Source: Bacillus safensis (lineage in GTDB: Bacteria > Bacillota > Bacilli > Bacillales > Bacillaceae). From it: a DNA stretch of 64,000 bases. The stretch lies in NCBI GenBank assembly GCA_030159235.1, contig BSBG01000001.1, positions 248,001 through 312,000 on the forward strand. The letters run 5' to 3'. The position numbers were made by a program, and so were the translations under genes. Below the pieces are notes generated by a model that ran no database searches, was not told the DNA's origin, and worked only from the letters and a program-made list of their open reading frames with translations. Position 1 is the first letter of the stretch; each line of letters starts with the position of its first letter. Of the stretch, positions 19,730 to 28,724 are shown in pieces.

Positions 19730-19813
19730 ATTCAACTTCACCAAACACCTTTCAATTGATGTTTGCCTATTATGCGCAAAGACACGACCTTTCGTCCAAC
19801 AGGTAAAATAGAA

Positions 19814-19850
19814 AAACAAAACCCCTTTTCTATAAGAAAAGAGGTTTTTT
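19814..19850 (-). terminator. Terminator after degV, overlapping ComK-type AT-boxes
   Basis: On the minus strand ACCTCTTTTCT-TAT-AGAAAAGGGGT followed by a T-rich run can end the degV transcript. The same bases contain AAAA-N5-TTTT (19837-19849) and AAAA-N5-TTTC (19818-19830), the form of paired ComK-binding AT-boxes, about 90-120 bases before comFA. Confidence 0.65.
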
Positions 19851-19855
19851 AGGAT

Positions 19856-20698
19856 TTATCTAAACACCCAGCCAAGAGCTAAAGAGCCTTCACCTAGATG
19901 AGTGCCGATCACAGCACCAAAGTAGCTTTTATAAAATTCAACATGAGGATATTTTTCTGATAAGTGCGCAATTAATTCATCTGCTTCTTCTTCTCTATTA
20001 CCATGTATCAGTGTTGCTCTCATCGGTACACCACGTGATGCATCTTCATCAAATAATTCAAAAACACGTGAAATGGCTTTTTTGCGTGTGCGAATCTTCT
20101 CAAAAGGGACAATTAGCTTGTTGTCAAAATGCAGGATAGGCTTTACCTTTAAGAGGCTTCCAATGAAAGCCTGAGCACCATTTAATCTGCCGCCTCTTTG
20201 CAAATGAGTTAAATCGTCTACCATAAAATAAGCTCGCTGACTTTTTTTTAGGTCATTTAGATGTGCTAACACTTCTTCTAAAGAAGCACCATCTTGGATT
20301 TTTTCAGCAGCTGCTAACGCATAAAAGCCTTGTGCCATACAGCTTGTTTCTGTATCAAACGGGTAAATGTCAATTCCGTCCACTAGATCATTCGCTGAGG
20401 CAGCACTATTATATGTTCCACTAATTCCACTTGAAAGGTGAATACTAATCACGGCATCGTATGTTTCACTTAGTTTTTCATATAAGGCTATTAATTCACC
20501 GAAAGCAGGCTGAGAGGTTGTTGGAAGATCTTTATGCTTTTTAATTTCTTCATAATATGTCTTCCAGTCCATTTCTATTTCTTCACGGTATGATTCGCTG
20601 TCAAAGATGACATTAAGGGGGATCATATGAATATCGTGTTTATCACGCAGCTCTTGTGGTATATAAGCAGTACTGTCTGTTACAACGGCTATTTTCAT
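19856..20698 (-). CDS. degV: DegV family fatty-acid-binding protein (YviA)
   Basis: A 280-aa DegV/FakB-type protein. Members bind a fatty acid in a tunnel, and some present it to the kinase FakA for phosphorylation. Typical motifs are IAVVTDSTAYIPQEL at the N-terminus, TSQPAFGEL near residue 60, SSGISGTYNSA near 90, and a C-terminal GTHLGEGSLALGW. It lies between degU and comFA as in B. subtilis and has its own flanking terminators. The preferred ligand cannot be told from the sequence. Confidence 0.92.
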   Translation of the reverse strand: MKIAVVTDSTAYIPQELRDKHDIHMIPLNVIFDSESYREEIEMDWKTYYEEIKKHKDLPTTSQPAFGELIALYEKLSETYDAVISIHLSSGISGTYNSAASANDLVDGIDIYPFDTETSCMAQGFYALAAAEKIQDGASLEEVLAHLNDLKKSQRAYFMVDDLTHLQRGGRLNGAQAFIGSLLKVKPILHFDNKLIVPFEKIRTRKKAISRVFELFDEDASRGVPMRATLIHGNREEEADELIAHLSEKYPHVEFYKSYFGAVIGTHLGEGSLALGWVFR

Positions 20699-20784
20699 TC
20701 TTAAATACCTTCCTTATTCGTTAAGTTACTCTTTTTTTATTTTAAAAGAATGATCATTTTTTTCACTAGATTTATAATAGTAAT

Positions 20785-20815
20785 CAAAAAAGCCTGCCTA
20801 ATCAATAGGCAAGCC
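20785..20815 (-). terminator. Probable terminator after degU
   Basis: On the minus strand TGCCTA-TTGAT-TAGGCA followed by GGCTTTTTT lies about 100 bases after the degU stop. Confidence 0.65.
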
Positions 20816-20916
20816 CGCTATATCCGAAAAAGACTCCTTCTCCTGCCTATCATTTCTCTCCAGCTAAAATGTGAGAGAACAAAGAACAGGCGAAACAGGA
20901 GTACTTGTCCGGAACA

Positions 20917-21606
20917 TTATCTCATTTCTACCCAGCCGTTTTTAATAGCCACAACAACAGCTTGTGTACGGTCGTTTACATTCATTTTTTGCAAAATGTT
21001 ACTCACGTGGTTTTTGACTGTTTTCTCACTAATAAAGAGCGATTCACCGATTCCTCTGTTGCTCTTTCCGTCAGCTAACATCTGAAGAACTTCACATTCA
21101 CGTCTCGTTAAGATATGAAGTGGTCTGCGAATTTCAGGATAAACCTCGTGCTGTGGATGTGCTGAAACACCACTAGTCGCTAAGCGTCGGAATTCATTTA
21201 CTAAGTTATGAGTGACTTTCGGATGTAAATAAGAGCCTCCGTCAGCTACAACTTTCACTGCTTCAATGAGCGTGTCTGCATCCATTTCTTTTAACAGGTA
21301 GCCTCTCGCCCCTGTTTTTAATGCATGTGTTACATAGTTTTCATCGTCATGAATAGATAGAATAATGACTTTGGATTCGGGATAAAGCTCAACTAGCTGC
21401 TTTGTAGCCTCAACACCATTTACATTCGGCATATTAATGTCCATAATGACAACATCCGGATGATAGTGTTCTACGATACGTGCAGCTTCGTCGCCGTCGT
21501 CTCCTTCTGCAACTACTTCAAAAGTAGGTTCAAAATCTAAAATCCGTTTGACACCTTCACGGAATAATTGGTGATCATCAATAATTACAATATTTACTTT
21601 AGTCAC
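20917..21606 (-). CDS. degU: Two-component response regulator DegU
   Basis: A 229-aa NarL-type regulator of degradative enzymes, competence, motility and biofilm genes. The receiver domain (1-120) has the phosphoacceptor Asp in VVIMDINMP near residue 56. The C-terminal LuxR-type HTH (about 165-229) has [21 protein letters not shown] sequence and [16 protein letters not shown]. The start is GTG with GGGAGG upstream. degS lies 64 bases upstream, and the pair is cotranscribed. Confidence 0.97.
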   Translation of the reverse strand: MTKVNIVIIDDHQLFREGVKRILDFEPTFEVVAEGDDGDEAARIVEHYHPDVVIMDINMPNVNGVEATKQLVELYPESKVIILSIHDDENYVTHALKTGARGYLLKEMDADTLIEAVKVVADGGSYLHPKVTHNLVNEFRRLATSGVSAHPQHEVYPEIRRPLHILTRRECEVLQMLADGKSNRGIGESLFISEKTVKNHVSNILQKMNVNDRTQAVVVAIKNGWVEMR

Positions 21607-21670
21607 AAGCTACGCCTCCCCATGTTTATTGTTCTACACCTGAACTTTATGGTCAATATGTCTTTTGACT

Positions 21671-22846
21671 CTATTTTACAATTTTATTTTGCAATGCTAA
21701 TGGCACGCGAATCATGATGAATGTCCCTAGACCTATTTTTGAATCTATGGTCATTTTACCTTCCAGTAAGTCTACGCGTTCTTTCATGCCAAGTAAACCG
21801 AAGGATTTGTTTTTGTTTGTTTTCACATCTTTCATATCAAAGCCTTTTCCATCATCTTTAATAATTAAAGTCACAAAGTCTTTCGTTACTTCTACTTTGA
21901 CGGAGATTTCTTCAGCTTCAGAATGCTTTAATGAATTTGTGACAGCTTCTTGGGCTAGTCTAAACAGTGCCACTTCAAATTGAGAAGCAATTCTTTCGCT
22001 TTCTGTATCGCCTAGGCATTGGAACGTAATTTTGGTTTTTCCGTCATACTCTTCAATTGTGTTTAAGTATTTTCTCAGTGTCGGAATGAGACCCAAATCA
22101 TCTAAAGCCATTGGTCTTAAATCATAAATGATTCTTCTTACTTCGTACAGTGCATTCCGCACATTCTGTCTAAGGCTTCTAATTTCTTTAAAGCCTTCTT
22201 CTGTACCACGGTCTCTAAAAATCCGTTCAATTAGTTCGGAACGCATCATCACGTTTGCTAGCATTTGAGCAGGGCCGTCATGAATTTCTCGAGACACTCT
22301 TTTGCGTTCTTCTTCTTGGGCTTCAATAATCCTTAGCCCAAAATCTTGTTTTGCCTGAGCATCTTCAAGTAAAACGCCGACTTGGCGTAAATCCTGGTTG
22401 AGATAGTTGAGAACAACTGTGATCTGACTCACAAGCGTTTCAGAGCGTTCAATGACGTCTTGTAAGCTTAATAATCGTCTTTCCAGATCGTCTCTTCTTT
22501 CTCTCAGCTGCTTCTCGCGCTGCTGGATCATGGTGAGCTCCACTTGCAGATTATGTGCTTTTTCGTAGGCTTCTCTTATTTCTTCTTCACTGAATTTGTT
22601 GAAGTTTCGGCTGACCTCAGATAAGCGATTTCTAGCATGCCTTGTATGAACTTCTAGTTTATCCCCAAAATCAATTACTTCGTTTACTTGCTGCTTGATT
22701 TGCTTCAGCTCTTCTACTAGGTTTTCATATTGTTGACGGGACTGTTCGCCAATTCTGAATACTTCGTCCTTGCTGCCATCAACTGTACTTAGCATTTTCA
22801 TGATGATTGAATCCAATATTTTCGGATCCATTTTGGGTGTTGTCAT
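21671..22846 (-). CDS. degS: Sensor histidine kinase DegS
   Basis: A 391-aa cytoplasmic kinase without membrane segments. A long N-terminal coiled-coil sensor (about 1-180) is followed by the phosphoacceptor His in SREIHDGPAQML near residue 190 and an HATPase domain with DDGKGFDM and SFGLLGMKERV. The length and sequence are very close to B. subtilis DegS. The ATG at 22846 follows GGGAGGG; a ten-codon upstream extension is disregarded. It is divergent from yvyE across 221 bases in which I see no confident promoter. Confidence 0.97.
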   Translation of the reverse strand: MTTPKMDPKILDSIIMKMLSTVDGSKDEVFRIGEQSRQQYENLVEELKQIKQQVNEVIDFGDKLEVHTRHARNRLSEVSRNFNKFSEEEIREAYEKAHNLQVELTMIQQREKQLRERRDDLERRLLSLQDVIERSETLVSQITVVLNYLNQDLRQVGVLLEDAQAKQDFGLRIIEAQEEERKRVSREIHDGPAQMLANVMMRSELIERIFRDRGTEEGFKEIRSLRQNVRNALYEVRRIIYDLRPMALDDLGLIPTLRKYLNTIEEYDGKTKITFQCLGDTESERIASQFEVALFRLAQEAVTNSLKHSEAEEISVKVEVTKDFVTLIIKDDGKGFDMKDVKTNKNKSFGLLGMKERVDLLEGKMTIDSKIGLGTFIMIRVPLALQNKIVK

Positions 22847-23067
22847 GGCTTTTCCCTCCCGTAACAGTGATGTCATCTTTTTTTATTATAAATGTCATTG
22901 ATCTGCAATTTATGTCGAATTATAATGAAAGAATGCGTATAAATCATGAAGTTTTTATGGCGACCCTTTTTCCACTCCTATCATCATAACAAAATACGCT
23001 GTGAAATTCTAAAACCAATGCAAATTTTCTCTAGTCTTACAATTTGCTTGTCAGGAGGGTATGTCTT

Positions 23068-23736
23068 TTGCTGAATCGCTATCTTACAGTAAAAAGTCGT
23101 GGCGAGCATGAGATCGTCATTGAAAAATCACGTTTTATTTGTCACATACAACGTGCTGTCTCAGAAGAAGAAGCACAGGCATTTATACAATCCATTAAAA
23201 AACAACATTGGAATGCCACACATAATTGCTCAGCCTATCTCATCGGTGAACATGACCTGATTCAAAAAGCGAATGATGATGGTGAACCAAGTGGTACAGC
23301 AGGTGTGCCAATGCTTGAAGTGTTAAAAAAACGGAAGCTGAAAGATACAGTCGTTGTGGTCACTCGTTATTTCGGCGGTATTAAGCTAGGCGCCGGTGGA
23401 TTGATTCGTGCCTACGGAAAATCTGTATCAGAAGCTATCAATCATGTTGGTATGGTAGAGCGCTGTTTAATGCGTACGATGCACACAACAATAGATTATA
23501 CATGGCTTGGAAAGGTAGAGAATGAGCTTAGAGCCTCATCTTTTCAGCTAAAAGAAATCCATTATGCAGAAGATGTTATTTTTGAGACATATGTAGAAGA
23601 AACACAAACAGAGCAGTTCATTGAGTGGATGACTGAGCTGACAAATGGAAAGAGTGTTACAAAAGAAGGCGAACTTATTTATTTAGAGAAGGACATTGGT
23701 CCGATAAAGGAGACAGATGAATGGCACAACGAGTAA
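23068..23736 (+). CDS. yvyE: YvyE, IMPACT/YigZ family protein
   Basis: A 222-aa protein of the IMPACT (UPF0029) family, whose bacterial members may bind nucleic acids or the ribosome. The conserved block CSAYLIGEHDLIQKANDDGEP-SGTAG and TRYFGGIKLGAGGLIRAYG is clear (residues about 60-125), followed by the small C-terminal DUF1949-type domain. The TTG at 23068 sits nine bases after AGGAGG, so it is preferred to the frame start at 23044. It overlaps the following LCP gene by 16 bases, and the two are probably coupled. Confidence 0.9.
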   Translation: MLNRYLTVKSRGEHEIVIEKSRFICHIQRAVSEEEAQAFIQSIKKQHWNATHNCSAYLIGEHDLIQKANDDGEPSGTAGVPMLEVLKKRKLKDTVVVVTRYFGGIKLGAGGLIRAYGKSVSEAINHVGMVERCLMRTMHTTIDYTWLGKVENELRASSFQLKEIHYAEDVIFETYVEETQTEQFIEWMTELTNGKSVTKEGELIYLEKDIGPIKETDEWHNE

Positions 23737-24812
23737 AAGTGCGTGTACGAAAGAAAAAGAGTAAGAAGAAGAAAATTTTCAAACGTATTCTGGTCTTATT
23801 TTTGCTTCTTATCATCTGCATGGGCGGATTTGCAGTATATAAAATAGTCAATACACTCCAGGCTGCCGACAAAACATATGATGAACTAGACCGCGGGGAG
23901 AAATCGAAGCTTCGTGATGCTGTCATTGATATTAAGAAGAAGCCGTTCTCCGTTTTATTTGTCGGAATTGAGGATTATGCTACTGATGGTGATCACGGCC
24001 GTTCAGATTCACTTATTGTCGCAACAATTAACCCGCAAGACAAAACGATGAAAATGGTTAGTATCCCTCGTGACACTCGTGTACAGCTTGCAAGTGACAC
24101 GACAGGAAATAAAGAAAAGATCAATGCGGCCTTTGCTAAAGGTGGAAAAGACGAAACGATTGAAACTGTCGAACAATTCTTGCATATTCCAATCGATAAA
24201 TATGCCACAGTAGATTTTGACGGCTTCAAGGATGTCATTGATGAAATGGGTGGAATTGATATCGATGTCCCATTTGACTTCAATGAAAAAAGTGATGTTA
24301 AAAAATCGAAAAAGATTTACTTCAAAAAAGGCAATATGCACTTAAACGGGGAAGAAGCACTCGCTTACGCGCGGATGAGAAAACAAGATCCTCGCGGTGA
24401 TTTTGGACGTAACGATCGTCAGAAACAAATTTTACGTGCAATGATCGACCAAATGTCGAAGCCAAATAACATTGCGAACGTGGATAATATCGCAAAAGAA
24501 GTAAGTGATCACATTACGACCAATTTCCGTATCACAGAAGGACTTGCTCTTCAGCAAATCTACGGCGGATTTAAAGGAGACGACACAGAAACCCTTTCTA
24601 TTAAAGGAACAGATCTTTATTTAGGGCCAAATCGAACGTATTACTTTGAGCCAGACCCAACCAATTTAGCTAACGTACAAAATGAATTACGGACGCATTT
24701 AAAGCTTCCTTCTGAATCTTCGACTGAAACAGATTCACAAACCAATTCAACCTCTAGTGAAACAGGATCGTCTGATACTGCGAATCCTCCTACAACTTCA
24801 TCAGGACAATAA
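23721..24812 (+). CDS. tagV: LytR-CpsA-Psr (LCP) family wall-polymer ligase TagV
   Basis: A 363-aa LCP enzyme that transfers undecaprenyl-linked wall polymers to peptidoglycan. A Lys/Arg-rich tail and one membrane segment (about 20-42) precede the external domain with SVLFVGIEDYATDGDHGRSDSL, SIPRDTRVQL, INAAFAKGG and LAYARMRKQDPRGDFGR. The C-terminus is Ser/Thr-rich and low in complexity. It occupies the place of B. subtilis tagV (yvhJ), between yvyE and tagO. A second LCP gene, tagU, lies at 41 kb. Confidence 0.92.
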   Translation: MAQRVKVRVRKKKSKKKKIFKRILVLFLLLIICMGGFAVYKIVNTLQAADKTYDELDRGEKSKLRDAVIDIKKKPFSVLFVGIEDYATDGDHGRSDSLIVATINPQDKTMKMVSIPRDTRVQLASDTTGNKEKINAAFAKGGKDETIETVEQFLHIPIDKYATVDFDGFKDVIDEMGGIDIDVPFDFNEKSDVKKSKKIYFKKGNMHLNGEEALAYARMRKQDPRGDFGRNDRQKQILRAMIDQMSKPNNIANVDNIAKEVSDHITTNFRITEGLALQQIYGGFKGDDTETLSIKGTDLYLGPNRTYYFEPDPTNLANVQNELRTHLKLPSESSTETDSQTNSTSSETGSSDTANPPTTSSGQ

Positions 24813-24814
24813 AG

Positions 24815-24850
24815 AAACAGCCCTGTTCCTAGGAACGGGCTGCTTTTTTA
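24815..24850. terminator. Bidirectional terminator between tagV and tagO
   Basis: CAGCCCTGTTCC-TA-GGAACGGGCTG (24818-24842) is followed by a T-run on the plus strand and preceded by an A-rich stretch, and serves the two convergent genes. Confidence 0.85.
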
Positions 24851-25915
24851 TTGTCTTTTGACCATTCGTTTATAAAATTTCGTAAATGGTTTGAACTCTT
24901 CGTTCACCAAACCTGTGACTTCGGCAATCACTTGCATGAACATGACCAGTAAAAAAATAATGATCAGTGATAACCAAATGGTGGCGCTTGTCAGCAAAAT
25001 CGCACTTAAGCTAAAGACTAAACCAATCATGTAAATGACGATAACAGCCATGCGATGGGACAAGCCAAAGGCCATCAGTCTATGATGAATATGAGATTTG
25101 TCAGGCGCTGAAATCGGCTGTTTGTTTAAGATTCGTCTAATGATGGCAAAGGTGGTATCGAAAATAGGCACTCCTAAGATGATCACTGGGACAACAACAC
25201 TAAACAAAGTGACACTTTTGTATAGCCCTAAAAGAGACAGCACCGAGATCATATAGCCTAAAAACAGCGAGCCGGTATCCCCCATAAAAATCTTTGCCGG
25301 ATGAAAGTTGTAAAAGAGAAAGCCGATGGTACTTCCAATGACAACAAGAGATAAAGAAAGAATCAGAATTTTATCAGCAGAAAATGCCATCACTGCAATC
25401 GTTGATAAACCGATGACAGAAATACCGGCAGCCAGTCCATCAAGGCCGTCAATTAAATTAATGGCATTTGTGATTCCAACAATCCATAACACGGTTAGGG
25501 GATATGCCATCCAGCCTAACTCAATTCGATCTGTTAAAAAAGGAACAGAGAAAAAGTCCATTTTTAAGCCCGTGCTCACAATCAAACAAGCAACAAGGAC
25601 TTGTACGAGAAACTTAAATCTTGCACTCAAATTATATTTATCATCAAATATACCTAGAATGACGATGAGTACAGCGCCAACTGAAATTGCTGTAATTTTA
25701 TTATGTAGAAACAGCCCGCCTGCTAATGCTCCAGCCGCTACCCCAATAAAAATTGCCAAACCGCCCATTCGAGGCATAACTTTATCATGAACTTTTCGTT
25801 TATTCGGCTGGTCCACTGCACCAATCTTAATTGCAAACTTTTTGACGATTGGTGTCACAATTAAAACTGTAGCCAGAGAGACAAAAAACGCTAATAAGGC
25901 GCGTTCGTAATCCAT
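24848..25915 (-). CDS. tagO: Undecaprenyl-phosphate GlcNAc-1-phosphate transferase TagO
   Basis: A 355-aa polytopic membrane enzyme that puts GlcNAc-1-P on undecaprenyl phosphate, the first step of wall teichoic acid and probably of other wall polymers here. Family motifs are DQPNKRKVHDKVMPRMGGLA near residue 35, the acidic loop INLIDGLDGLAAG near 155, and MGDTGSLFLGY near 210. About ten hydrophobic segments are seen. AAGGAG precedes the ATG. It is transcribed separately from the tua operon upstream. Confidence 0.97.
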   Translation of the reverse strand: MDYERALLAFFVSLATVLIVTPIVKKFAIKIGAVDQPNKRKVHDKVMPRMGGLAIFIGVAAGALAGGLFLHNKITAISVGAVLIVILGIFDDKYNLSARFKFLVQVLVACLIVSTGLKMDFFSVPFLTDRIELGWMAYPLTVLWIVGITNAINLIDGLDGLAAGISVIGLSTIAVMAFSADKILILSLSLVVIGSTIGFLFYNFHPAKIFMGDTGSLFLGYMISVLSLLGLYKSVTLFSVVVPVIILGVPIFDTTFAIIRRILNKQPISAPDKSHIHHRLMAFGLSHRMAVIVIYMIGLVFSLSAILLTSATIWLSLIIIFLLVMFMQVIAEVTGLVNEEFKPFTKFYKRMVKRQ

Positions 25916-25970
25916 AGGTCAGTCTCCTTCTAAATTGAAATCTGTATTTTGTATATTGGCCGCTCTTTCC

Positions 25971-26000
25971 ATTATACAATTGAATAGAGGATGATCACAA
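25971..26000 (-). promoter_or_regulatory. Probable sigma-A promoter of tagO
   Basis: On the minus strand TTGTGA (25995-26000), 18 bases and a perfect TATAAT (25971-25976), 56 bases before the start codon. Confidence 0.6.
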
Positions 26001-26025
26001 GCTCCCCCTGTGAAGAAGAACCAAA

Positions 26026-26060
26026 TAAAAACGCACAATCCCTGATGAATTATGCGTTTT
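26026..26060 (-). terminator. Terminator of the tua operon
   Basis: On the minus strand AACGCATAAT/ATTGTGCGTT (one wobble pair) is followed by a T-run, overlapping the end of tuaH. Confidence 0.75.
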
Positions 26061-27249
26061 CTTTAATATTCGTTAGTTCCACCATGTTTGTGAACAGCGC
26101 ATGCCAATCTTTTTTCTTCGCACGGCTTTGTCTAAGATGTCTATAGGTCATGTCGTCTTTTTTGCTGATCACGTTTTGGCAGGCTTCTACGAAGAGCGCA
26201 GGATCTTCGCCCTCTAAATATTCATACACATCACTCTCTTTTAGCCTTTCCGTTGACGGAAGATTTAAACCGACAACCGGTATTCCGGCAGCTAAAAATT
26301 CATATAGCTTGAGCGGGAACACAGCTTGATTGTAAGGAGATTGTTTGTATGGCATCATGCCTACATCAATCAGCTTCATATACGCAGGCACTTCTTCTGG
26401 TGCAACAGCACCTGTCCAAATTACATTCGGCAATTTGAGTGCATGCTGAAAAGATGGATCACCATTTGTTCCATCCGGACCAACAAATAAAAATGTCCAA
26501 TCTGGCTTCGTGCGGGCAGCTTCAGCTATCATGTCAAAATCAAGCTTTGGCTTGATGCCTCCAATAAAACCAAGAACGGTCCCTTCTCTTCCTTTCAGCA
26601 CATCCTCCTTACACGGAAGATTGCTTTTCGCAAATACATCATATTCGACGCCATTTTCCACCGTAAACACATCTTTCGGTTCACCCATGAGACGTTTTTT
26701 GATCTGATCGTGTAAGTATTGAGAAGAGCATGTAATGCTGTGTGCGTATTTGATGATTCGATTTTCTGCTTTGACAATGACACGCTGCCTCATGTAAGAA
26801 AGCATGTTATTTTTGCCGCTTATCGGCTCTCCCCACAGGTCACTGCAATCATAGACAATATGTTTCCATTCAAATAAAGAAGATAAGAGCGGAAAGCCAG
26901 GAAACGTATACCATAAGCAAACTGTGGTCCCCTTCTTTTCCTCCTGCCGCAAATGCTCAAGAAGAGGGGACAATTTATGAATATAGAACATGTCTTGATA
27001 TCGACCAAAGCGAAAAAATTTGCTCTTAAGCACATCAGGAATGGTCAATTGCTTCATTCGATCGGTAATGGGCTGAAAGGGAGCTGTATGACGAGTTGCA
27101 GATGGGCATACCCAGATGACCTCTTTCGTTTCTGGATCAGATGCTAGAAATTCCGCCAATCGATGCCGTCTGTACCTCAGGCCGTCCTGTCCCCATTCTC
27201 CCGTCGCTACGATAACATGTATGATCGAGTCTGCTTTCACCTTTATCAC
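26050..27249 (-). CDS. tuaH: Teichuronic acid glycosyltransferase TuaH
   Basis: A 399-aa GT-B type glycosyltransferase in the tuaH position next to tagO. The C-terminal donor-binding part has GTVLGFIGGIKPKLDFDMIAEA, VIWTGAVAPEEVPAYMK and the EFLAAGIPVV motif. The N-terminal half has no signal peptide. The start is GTG with AAGGG upstream; a GTG three codons downstream is also possible. It is the last gene of the operon, 16 bases after tuaG. Its acceptor and sugar are not defined by the sequence. Confidence 0.88.
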   Translation of the reverse strand: MIKVKADSIIHVIVATGEWGQDGLRYRRHRLAEFLASDPETKEVIWVCPSATRHTAPFQPITDRMKQLTIPDVLKSKFFRFGRYQDMFYIHKLSPLLEHLRQEEKKGTTVCLWYTFPGFPLLSSLFEWKHIVYDCSDLWGEPISGKNNMLSYMRQRVIVKAENRIIKYAHSITCSSQYLHDQIKKRLMGEPKDVFTVENGVEYDVFAKSNLPCKEDVLKGREGTVLGFIGGIKPKLDFDMIAEAARTKPDWTFLFVGPDGTNGDPSFQHALKLPNVIWTGAVAPEEVPAYMKLIDVGMMPYKQSPYNQAVFPLKLYEFLAAGIPVVGLNLPSTERLKESDVYEYLEGEDPALFVEACQNVISKKDDMTYRHLRQSRAKKKDWHALFTNMVELTNIKENA

Positions 27250-27265
27250 CTTTTTTCCCTTCTGT

Positions 27266-28021
27266 TTATAAGCGCTTCTTCACAGCATTTGTCGCATAGT
27301 GCATAAAACACCAAGATGCTTTGACAAAATGAAGCTGCTCAATTTCTCTATAGACGAACCACGTTTTTTTCGCTGCTTTCCACTTATTACTGGAGATCGA
27401 GTTTCCAACGATGCGGTATTCACTAAGCGGTTCACTTATACCATAGGCTGTAAATCCTCTTTTTAAAATTGACAGCCACGTAGCTAAATCCTGTCTTGTG
27501 CGGATATTTGGCATTTCTACCTGTCCTACCTTGTGAAGGTCAAGCATCACCGTTAGACAGCCGATAATGGTATTTTTCAAAGCTTCATTATAGGTCAATC
27601 TCGTTGGTGCAGTGACGGTTTTTTCTAGCGGTTCTCCATTTTCTGCAATGATGTCATATGCCGTAAAAGTAAAGGCATAATCATTTGTCAGCATGAAGTC
27701 TATCTGTTTTTCGAGCTTCGTTTCTTTCCATTTATCATCGCTGTCTAAAAAAGCGATAAAGCGTCCTTTTGCCTGTTTGATGGCTGCGTTTCTAGCAATG
27801 GCGGCTCCCCCGTTTTGCTCTAAATAAATGACGTTGATTCTGTCGTCCACTTGACTTACATCCTCAAGCAGCTTCCTTGTTCCATCTGTTGAACAATCAT
27901 CTGCAATGATCAGCTCCCAATTAGAATAGGTTTGGGCAAGGACGGAATGAACTGTATCCGTTAAATAACGTTCCGCATTATAGGCCGGTGTAATGATTGA
28001 TACTAACGGTTGCTTGTTCAC
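27266..28021 (-). CDS. tuaG: Teichuronic acid glycosyltransferase TuaG (GT2)
   Basis: A 251-aa GT2 family glycosyltransferase. The opening PLVSIITPAYNAERYL, the nucleotide-binding ELIIADDCSTDGT and the metal-binding FLDSDDKW motifs are all present. The start is GTG, 23 bases after tuaF, with GGAG upstream. In the tua pathway it is expected to add one of the repeat-unit sugars on the cytoplasmic face. Confidence 0.92.
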   Translation of the reverse strand: MNKQPLVSIITPAYNAERYLTDTVHSVLAQTYSNWELIIADDCSTDGTRKLLEDVSQVDDRINVIYLEQNGGAAIARNAAIKQAKGRFIAFLDSDDKWKETKLEKQIDFMLTNDYAFTFTAYDIIAENGEPLEKTVTAPTRLTYNEALKNTIIGCLTVMLDLHKVGQVEMPNIRTRQDLATWLSILKRGFTAYGISEPLSEYRIVGNSISSNKWKAAKKTWFVYREIEQLHFVKASWCFMHYATNAVKKRL

Positions 28022-28044
28022 CTAGACTCATCTCCAGTTCATCA

Positions 28045-28722
28045 TTAAGATTCTTTGAACACTTCGGGTAAGACCACAAACATGAGCGAGATGCTAAAGC
28101 CAATGACAAGTCCAAGCAGTGCCCGCTTTTTCGCTGACATGCCTTTATTGCCTTCATCAAGAACTTGGGCGGGATCCACAATCTTCGCCTGCTTCATTCC
28201 GAGCTTTGTCGACTCCAATTCATATAAAAATCGTTCTTTATCTACTTTGGAATCATTGCTGACAGATTCGTCTTCAAGAGCAGCTAATCTGCTTTCAATC
28301 ACTTGCTGCCTTTTTGTAAATAATGCTTTGTCTTGCTTCAAAAATGTATCTGACATCTGCTTCACGACAGCTAAAGCATGAGCCTTACCGGCATCAGTGA
28401 AAGACAGCTGTAATTGTGTATCTGATTGATTGGTGAGAATCAAACGGTTTTTCGCGTCCTGCCTTTCCTCTTCCTTGACATCACTGAGTGCTTCATCCAG
28501 AAATGCATCGCTTTTTAATAAAGATGTCACTTCTGCCATATTGTTATACACCCCGTCATCATATTTACCAAGTGTGAGGGTAACAGCAGCTGTGTAACTA
28601 GACTGATGGGCTGTTCCTTTGGCAAAAAAGAAACCAAAAGCGCCTAAGACGACAGGCAGCAGCACGATCCATACGATATACTTTTTGATTCGCTTCCCTA
28701 TTCTAGATATGAAACCAGACAT
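28045..28722 (-). CDS. tuaF: Teichuronic acid protein TuaF (Wzz-like)
   Basis: A 225-aa chain-length-determinant-like protein with two membrane segments (about residues 15-35 and 200-220) around an external coiled-coil portion. This arrangement is shared with Wzz proteins that set polysaccharide length. The ATG at 28722 has GGGAG seven bases upstream and lies two bases after the tuaE stop; the frame start at 28761 lies inside tuaE and is rejected. Confidence 0.88.
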   Translation of the reverse strand: MSGFISRIGKRIKKYIVWIVLLPVVLGAFGFFFAKGTAHQSSYTAAVTLTLGKYDDGVYNNMAEVTSLLKSDAFLDEALSDVKEEERQDAKNRLILTNQSDTQLQLSFTDAGKAHALAVVKQMSDTFLKQDKALFTKRQQVIESRLAALEDESVSNDSKVDKERFLYELESTKLGMKQAKIVDPAQVLDEGNKGMSAKKRALLGLVIGFSISLMFVVLPEVFKES

Positions 28723-28724
28723 GT

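Noticed and set aside
22847..23067. TATAAT-like sequences between degS and yvyE
   Set aside because: None has a -35 element at acceptable spacing, so promoters of these divergent genes are left unassigned.
25326..25790. Open frame of 154 codons on the plus strand
   Set aside because: Antisense to tagO, whose conserved motifs run through the same bases.
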